Shown here: one piece after another, positions 13,701 to 22,700 of the stretch | Numbering within the stretch: the stretch's first letter is position 1 | Layout: every line of letters begins with the position of its first letter | Assembly: GCA_000328365.1 (NCBI GenBank) | Contig: KB308597.1 | Span: forward strand, 43,662-107,661 | Direction of reading: 5' to 3' | DNA from: Capitella teleta | Taxonomy: Eukaryota; Annelida; Polychaeta; Capitellidae | DNA length: 64,000 bases | Position numbers and translations under genes: made by a program | The notes under the pieces: generated by a model | Told to the model about the DNA's origin: nothing | The model's database searches: none | The model's input: the letters and a program-made list of their open reading frames with translations, nothing else

Positions 13701-16700
13701 GTTGACCCATCTGACTCTGATAACTACGTGCGCATGATTGAGCTGTGGTTCCAATTCTGCATGATTTGGTCCATCTGCTGCTCAGTGGACGAAGATGGCC
13801 GCAAGAAGATTGACAACTACATTCGTGAGATGGAAGGCTCCTTCCCCAACAAAGACACCATCTACGAATACTTTGTTGACCCAAAGAACAAAGCCATGGT
13901 TCACTGGGAAGAGAAGCTGCGCTCTGGATGGAAGTACAACCCCAGGTAAATAGAGCCACGCCCTTTCCTCTGCTCACCACTGATCACCGTACCCTCAGCA
14001 TTCCCTTCTACCAACTCCTTGTTCCGACTGTTGACACGGTTCGTTACACGTACCTCACCAAATACCTCATCGCAGAGAACCACCCCATTCTGCTGGTTGG
14101 TCCAGTTGGAACCGGCAAAACATCAGTTGCCGAGGGCGCCCTTGCCAAGATGGATGATAAATCCTACAGTATTCTTACCGTGAACATGTCCGCTCAGGTA
14201 GGAGAACAGTGGAGATGACTCTTCTTGGTTTTGTTTATGCCTGATGTGTTTCAGACTACGTCTAACAACGTCCAAGACATCATTGAGAGTCGCGTTGAGA
14301 AGAGGACGAAGGGCGTCTACGTCCCAATTGGAGGCAAGAAGATGGTGACCTTCATGGATGACTTCAACATGCCGGCAAAGGACACGTTTGGGTCTCAACC
14401 TCCTCTGGAGCTGATCCGTCTCTGGCTGGACTACGGCTTCTGGTATGACCGTGCCAAGCAGACCATCAAGTACGTGAAGGACATGTTCCTTCTGGCTGCA
14501 ATGGGACCCCCAGGTGGAGGCAGGATGGTCATCTCGCGACGACTGCAGAGCAGATTCAACTTGGTCAACATGACGTTCCCTCAGGAGTCGCAGATCAAGC
14601 GAATCTTCGGCAGTATGATAAACCAGAAGCTGCAAGATTTTGAAGAAGAAGTGAAGCCGATTGGAGATATCATGACACAGGCCACGATTGAGATCTACCA
14701 AGCGATTGTCACTCGCTTCCTTCCCACCCCAACGAAAATCCACTATCTGTTTAACCTGCGAGACATTTCACGCATTTTTCAAGGTCTGCTCAGGGCCAAC
14801 AAGAACTACCACGACACAAAGGCAGCCATGACCCGTCTCTGGATCCACGAGTCGTTCCGTGTGTTCTCTGATCGTTTGGTTGGTGAGGCAGACATGGAGG
14901 CCTTTGTTGGCATCCTCACCGAAAAGCTTGGCGTTCTCTTCGACCAGACCTTCCACAACATTTGCCCCAACAAAATGCCGCCGATATTTGGTAAGATCGA
15001 GGTGATCATCCCTAGCGATATGTCATGATAATTGCGTTGTAGGGGATTACATGAATTGTGAAAAAACATACGAAGACATCAATGACATTGGCAAATTAAA
15101 GAAACACATGATGGAGACGCTGGAAGATTACAACAACACCCCTGGCGTTGTGCAAATGGACCTGGTTCTCTTCAGAGATGCGATTGAACACAGTCAGTGC
15201 TGCTGCTCCCCTCATGCATGTCGTCAATCTATTTTTATCTTTTCAACAGTTTCCAAAATTGTGCGCGTTGTGAGGCAGCCCAGAGGCAACATGCTGCTGG
15301 TTGGAATTGGAGGAAGTGGCAGACAGAGCTTGACACGAGTTGCGTCTCACATCTGTGAATACCAAACATTCCAGATTGAGATCTCAAAGCATTACCGAAG
15401 GAATGAGTTCAGAGATGGTACGGTTCTGTAATTTCAAAGACTGCACCGGTTGACATCCTTTGCTCATTTGTATTCAGATCTGAAGCGCTTGTACTTCATG
15501 GCTGGTGTGGAGAACAAACCAACAGTCTTCCTTTTTGCTGACACGCAAGTCGTGGAGGAGTCATTCCTGGAAGACATCAACAACATCCTCAGCAGTGGGG
15601 AAGTTCCCAATCTCTACAAACCGGAGGAGTTTGAGGAGGTGAGTCTGACTCTGAAGGCAATGTCTCTCTGATTTCTGATGTCTTCTGACTTTTATTCTCC
15701 TGCGTGCGTTGATCCTCAGCTGGTGAATATGTCACTCTCCCAAAGCCCTATAATTATTTCTCACAAAATTTCCCGTTCCTTCTCAATTAATTCACACCCC
15801 TGCCTATCACAGTTAAATGACACTGAGAGCGTGTGATGATGACTGCATGTTTCAGGTTCGTTCAGCTCTGTCAGATGCGGCCAAGAAGGACGGCATTGAT
15901 GACACGCCCACAAACATGTTCAACTACCTGATTGACCGCGTCAGAGCAAACCTGCATCTGGTTTTGTGCATGAGTCCAGTGGGAGAACCCTTCAGGTTGG
16001 CAGGTCATAGGTCAGCAGGTCACTTGCACTGAGCATTTTGTTTCAGGAACCGCATCCGTATGTACCCTGCCTTTGTCAACTGCACGACCATCGACTGGTT
16101 CAGTGAATGGCCATTGGACGCTCTGCTGGAAGTGGCGGACAAATACCTCGAAAACATCCAAATGGGTTCTAATGAAGAGGTAAGGTCATATGTGAGCAGA
16201 TAGTAGTTGGATATTGTGACCCATGATTGCATAATCATGATGGCTGCAATGATTCTATTATATCATATGTGAGTGCTTCCCTATGGGTGACTTGCTTTAG
16301 ATGAATGCTTTGATTATATTTGCTTGAGTCATGCAAAACTGACGACAGTTTGCAACTAGTCATCATTTTTATCAATGAAAACGTGGAACTTTCTCTGAAA
16401 GGAATTTGTCTAATGAAAATATTTCTTTTGCTGTTTTTCCAAATTCTGTTTCATTTACGGTGAGTGAATGCAAAGTTGATGTCTGTGCATGGTGTCCGTT
16501 GTTCATTGCTTCAGTTTGTTGTCATTTATCGCAATTGCATGCACTAATCTGTTATTCAGCAATTTTGTCTTAGCCTCCTTGCAAATAAAGAGGCCCACTG
16601 TGAATAATTTTATAATTTATATGTTATAGCACTCTTATATACATGTATACTATACACTGGACCACCTTATAAGCATGCGTGTTGTTTGTGGCTGGGTGAA

Positions 16701-19700
16701 ATTATTCGTTCAATCCGAGGTCATCGTTCTTATCTTTTTATCCCTTTTCAGAATAAGATGAAACCAAACTTGGCGGCCATCTTTGCCATGATGCATCGTA
16801 CCGTTGGAGAATGCTCCAGCCAAATGCTGCGGGAGATGAAACGCCACAATTATGTCACTCCGACCAATTATCTGGAATTGGTAGCTGGCTACAAGGAGTG
16901 AGTACCTCTACCTGTATACTGTAATCTATTGTTTTCATGAACTTCATTAATTATGATATTTATTCACTGCAGACTTTTGTATGAGAAGCGCAAGGAGCTC
17001 GGCGACGCATCTGGCAAACTGAAGAACGGTTTAAGCAAAATTGACGAAACAAGTGCTAAAGTTGCGGCGATGTCAGTTGAACTGGAAGAAGCAAAAACGA
17101 AAGTTGTGCAGTTCCAGAAACAGTGTGAGGAATACTTGGTGGTGATTGTGCAGCAGAAGAGGGAGGCTGATGAGCAACAAAAGGTACCATTTCTCCGTCT
17201 CTTTCCTTGCTTCATCTTCATTTGAATAATTCACCACGCTAAGCTCATGATGGAGCTCAGCCCGCTTGTGGAGGAGTTGCTCTCAGAGCAACAGGATGAG
17301 TATGAGGAGGAGGAGGAGGAGGAGGGGGAGGAGGAGGAGGTAACCGCATGAACCTCAGATGCCTTTTGAGTGACGTCACCTCCCTGAGATTTCCCGGTTG
17401 ATGTGTTTATAGCCAGAGAGAGAGTGCAATCAGTGCATGGTGTGTTTCCTCAGATTTCCCGTGATTTTCTTGTCACCCACCATGATTGCCATTCTTCACC
17501 TTCAGCAGACGTATCACTATATTTGTGGGTCTCTGAATTTCACATTTGTGCTTGCAGACCGTTGCTCAAAAGAGTGAGAAAATTGGGGAAGAAGAGATTA
17601 AATGCCAACACATGGCTGACCTGGCTCAGCATGACCTTGATGAGGCTCTTCCAGCTCTACAGGAGGCCATGAAGGTTGGTTTATTATCTCGCGCAAACAT
17701 AAATTCCACATGTTATATCGGTTAAATTGTAGTACACATTAAGACAACAACTATAACTTGAATGTAATTAAGAGAGAAAAATTTGAATGTAGATAATGCT
17801 TACATTGAGTTTAACATTGCGGTGCTGATCACTCATAGGCATTAGAAGCCCTGAACAAGAAGGACCTCACGGAAATCCGCTCCTTTGCCCGGCCCCCGCC
17901 GCTGGTTGAGACAGTCATGCAGGCGGTTATGATTCTCTTTCAAGTCGAAGCATCATGGGTTGAAGCCAAGCGGCAACTGAGTAAGGATCACGTACATTAG
18001 GCGATTTCACTGGTTCTGTAGATAAGAGAAGCTGATCACTGCATATTTCACTCTATTTTTATAGATGTTCATCTCAGCTGTGCACTCATGCTTTTATTCT
18101 CTTTTTAAATAAAAGTTAATCAAGCCTTGTGCAGTTTATTTCTCTTGCAGGTATTGATTTATTTAACGGTTTGATGTAGAGCAATTGTGCTGTTATATAA
18201 CTGCTTCACTTCTTCATTAGGCTTTAGAGGATCTAAACAAGAAAGATATCACCGAGATCAAATCCTACGGCCGACCTCCGACTCTGGTTGAGAAGGTCAT
18301 GGAGGCCGTGATGATCTTGAAGGGAGCGGAGCCCTCGTGGTCCGAGTCAAAGAGGCAATTGGGTGAGGAGGAAGTGTTTGACCGCTGTACATATATTCCG
18401 GTTGCTGCAGCGTTGTAATAACCCGACACATCCCGCCTCCCTGACACGTATCTTGATCTGTTTGTACCATATACGCACTATGATTCATCGGCACTGCCGC
18501 TTTTGCTGATGTCGTTCTTTTGCCTGCCTCTGGTTCGAGATTTCATCCTTGACTTTGGTTGAATTTAGATGCTGAGAGATCTTGTGTTGAATGCTGGTTT
18601 TGTGTCTAGCTAACCCGGTGTTTTTAAGTTTCTCTGTTGCTATTACTCATATCAAATTTCGTTTGTTGACTTATTGTTTGAACTTTGAAGTGATGATTAT
18701 TAATACTCAATAATTGATGTAAGTATCCATCTCAAATTGCTCACTATTTATGCTATGATAAATATTAGATCAAATATAATTGATCTATTGATGTTTTGCA
18801 GGTGATCAGAACTTTATCAAACACTTGATGAACTTTGACAAGGACAATATTTCTGATCGTGTGCTAAAGAAGATTGGTCAGTATGTCGCCTCGCCAGACT
18901 TCATGCCGGACATCATCGGCCGAGTGTCCCTGGCTGCCCGGTCTCTGTGCATGTGGGTGCGCGCCATGGAGATGTACGGTCGCATTTACCGTGTGGTTGA
19001 ACCGAAGAGGCAGAGGCTTCAGGCTGCTCAGTCCACCCTCAAAGAGAAGCAGCATCAGCTGCAGGAGGCCAAGAACAAGTTGGCTGAGGTCAGCACTTTA
19101 CCTCATCATGCAATTCTCTCAACCGCATCTCTGACTGACTGCAGGTGGAGGCCAAGATGACTGAACTGAAATTGCAATATGAAGAGAAGTTATCGCAGAA
19201 GGAGGAGTTGAGGAAGAAGTCCGAGCACACAGAGATGATGTTGGATCGTGCGTCTAAACTTGTTTCTGGGTTGGCAGGGGAGCGCGAACGTTGGGAAGAA
19301 ACAGTGAAGGTACGCTGCTCCTTTCTTGTGTCTGGGGCTGTGATCTATAACAATCTGTTGCAGGATTTGGAAGAACGCATGGGATACCTGATTGGAGACG
19401 TGCTTATTGCTTCTGCATTCTTGTCCTACACTGGTCCTTTCCTATCTGAATACAGAGACGCTTTAGTGGATAAGAAATGGATCACTGAGGTGAGTGACCT
19501 ACGCAGCTGCACCATGCATCTGACGATTGTCTTGTTATGCTGCAGGTTCGTAAGCTGGGGGTTCCGTGCAGTGAGAACTTCAGCTTCTGTGACTTCATGG
19601 TGAACCCAACCCAAGTGAGAGACTGGAACATCCAGGGTCTTCCCAACGACGGCTTCTCCACTGAGAACGGTGTAATCGTGACGCGCGGCCGTCGTTGGCC

Positions 19701-22700
19701 TTTGATGGTGGATCCGCAGGGCCAGGCACACAAATGGATCAAGAACATGGAAGGCCAGAAGGTGAACGCCCTCTCTCCACCTCTTTCTCTATTTCACTCT
19801 CTCTTAAACCGCAGGGTCTCAAAGTGATTGATCTGCAAATGTCTGATTACATGCGCATCCTAGAATCAGCCATTCAGTTTGGACTGCCAGTGCTCTTGCA
19901 AAATGTGCATGAGAAACTTGACCCTTCGCTGGACCCCATCTTGAACAAGGCTATTGTCCGAGTTGGTCAGTCGCTACTCGTCAGTGTATGTACGTGGTGC
20001 TTCAATGCTGATTATCAGGTGGCGCCCCCATGATTAGACTGGGCGACAAGGATGTAGAATACAACTACGACTTCCGATTTTACATCACCACCAAGCTGAG
20101 CAATCCTCATTATGCTCCAGAAATTGCCACCAAGACAACAATTGTGAACTTTGCTGTGAAGGAGCAAGGTTTGATTGACCTTTGACCTCTCTTGCATTCA
20201 CTTCCTAATCGCAACAGGTCTGGAGGCTCAGCTGCTGGGAATCGTCGTGAGGAAGGAGCGACCCGAACTGGAAGAACAAAAGGACACTTTGGTCATCAAC
20301 ATCGCAGCTGGAAAGAAGAAGCTGCAGCAGCTGGAGGATGAGATCTTGCGGCTGCTGAATGAGGCACAGGGTTCGTTGCTGGATGATGAACAGCTGGTGA
20401 AGACCCTGCAAACATCCAAGGCGACATCGCAAGAGGTCTCTGAACAGCTGCAAACGGCAGAGACGACAGAGGCTAAGATTGATGCCGCCAGAGAGGTCAG
20501 TTCAATCGTTGTTTTGATGCTGATTGTAATTGTGTTGATCATCACAGGGATATCGTTCGTGTGCGGAGAGGGCCTCCATCTTGTTCTTTGTGCTCAATGA
20601 CATGGGACGCATTGACCCCATGTATCAGTTCTCTCTCGACGCGTACATTGAGCTCTTCAACCTGTCCATTGATAAATCTCAACGCAGCTCCAAACTGGAA
20701 GAGCGCATTGTCAATCTGAATGAGTTCCACACTTATTCCGTTTACAGGTTCCTTCATTGGAGCTCAACGATTGCTCACTGACATGCTCCCTCCTTCTCAG
20801 ATACGCCTGCCGTGGTCTCTTTGAGAGGCACAAGCTCCTCTTCTCATTCCACATGTGTGCCAAGATTCTAGAAGCAGCAGGCAAGTTGTACCTTGATGAG
20901 TACAACTTCTTCCTGAGGGGCGGCATTGTAAGGCAACCTTTGAACCTCCCTCCAGGCCCCATTTAAATTTTTTCTTCTTCAAGGTTTTGGATGCTGAGAA
21001 CCAAATGGACAACCCGTGCCCCTGGCTCCCAGATTTGGCTTGGGACAATGTCACTGAGCTGGACAAGCTGACCAACTTCCATGGTCTGATCACTTCATTT
21101 GAGCAGTACCCTCGTGACTGGAATGTCTGGTACACCAACGCGGAGCCAGAGACGGCTGCCTTGCCTGGCGAATGGGACAACGCATGCAATGAACTGCAGC
21201 GCATGTTAATCCTGCGCTCACTCAGACAAGACCGAGTCTCCTTCTGCGTGACAACCTTCATCATCAACAACTTAGGATCCAAATTCGTGGAGCCTCCTGT
21301 GCTGGACATGCAGCAAGTGGTTGAAGACTCCACCACTCGCACTCCACTGATCTTTGTGTTGTCTGCCGGAGTGGTGAGTTTCAAAGTCACGCGATTTTGC
21401 TTTTCCTACGACTCACCTTTTTGCAGGATCCGACCAGCAACCTGCTTCAGTTGGCTGAGAACAGCGGCATGGCTTCTCGCTTCCACGCCCTGTCTCTGGG
21501 TCAAGGACAAGCGCCCATAGCGACACGCATGATCAAAGAGGGAGTCCGAGAGGGGAACTGGGTGTTCTTGGCAAATTGCCATCTGTCTCTGAGTTGGATG
21601 CCTCAATTGGACAAACTGGTTGAGCAGTTGCAGATTGAAGAGCCCCACCCTGAGTTCCGCCTCTGGTTGAGCTCCTCTCCCCACCCTGACTTCCCCATCT
21701 CCATCCTGCAGGCAGGCATCAAGATGACCACCGAGCCTCCCAAGGTAACCCTCTCTCTCTCCTCCTCTTTCCTTCTCAGCTATACTTCCATGCTTGCAGG
21801 GGTTGAAAGCCAACTGCAAACGTCTGTACAACCTGATAACAGAACGACAGTTCCTGCGGTGCCAGCGCCCTGACAAGTACAAGAAGCTGCTTTTCTGCCT
21901 TTGCTACTTCCACTCTGTGCTACTGGAGCGCAGGAAATTCCTCATGCTCGGATGGAACATACCTTACGAGTTCAACGATTCTGACTTTGAGGTTTCGGAG
22001 AACTTGTTGAGCATCTACTTGGATGAGTATGATGAGACTCCATGGGACGCCCTCAAGTACCTGATCGCTGGCATCAACTACGGAGGTCATGTGACTGATG
22101 ATTGGGACAGACGACTTCTATTGACTTACATCAACGACTACTTTTGTGAAGAGTCCATTGCTCAGCCGTTCTTCAAGTCAGTCTTTCGCTGCAGCTGGAT
22201 TCCACTTCACATCACTTTCTCCCTCTTCCAGGATGTCTTCCTTGCCGACATACTACATCCCCAAAGACGGACCCCTCTCCTCTTACAAGGAGTACATCAG
22301 CATGCTTCCCAATATGGATCACCCTGAGGCGTTTGGCCAGCATCCCAATGCGGACATCACCTCCCTGATTCAGGAGACCCGCCTCTTGTTCGAGACACTC
22401 CTGTCGCTGCAGCCGCAGATTTCATCCGGAGCAGGGGAGAGCCGCGAAGAAACGGTGCTCGAACTGGCGGAAAACATCCGCAAACAACTTCCTGATAACA
22501 TTGACTACGTCAACACGGCCATCATTCTGTCGGTGGACCCAACCCCTCTGAACGTGGTGCTCTTGCAGGTTGATCATTGCTGACTGCATGGCGTTGCATG
22601 TATTATCTGTGTTTTGATCCTTCGTAGGAGATTCAGAGGTACAACGCTTTGCTTGACCTCATCCAACAGCAGCTGACTGACTTGGAGAAGGGAATCCAGG

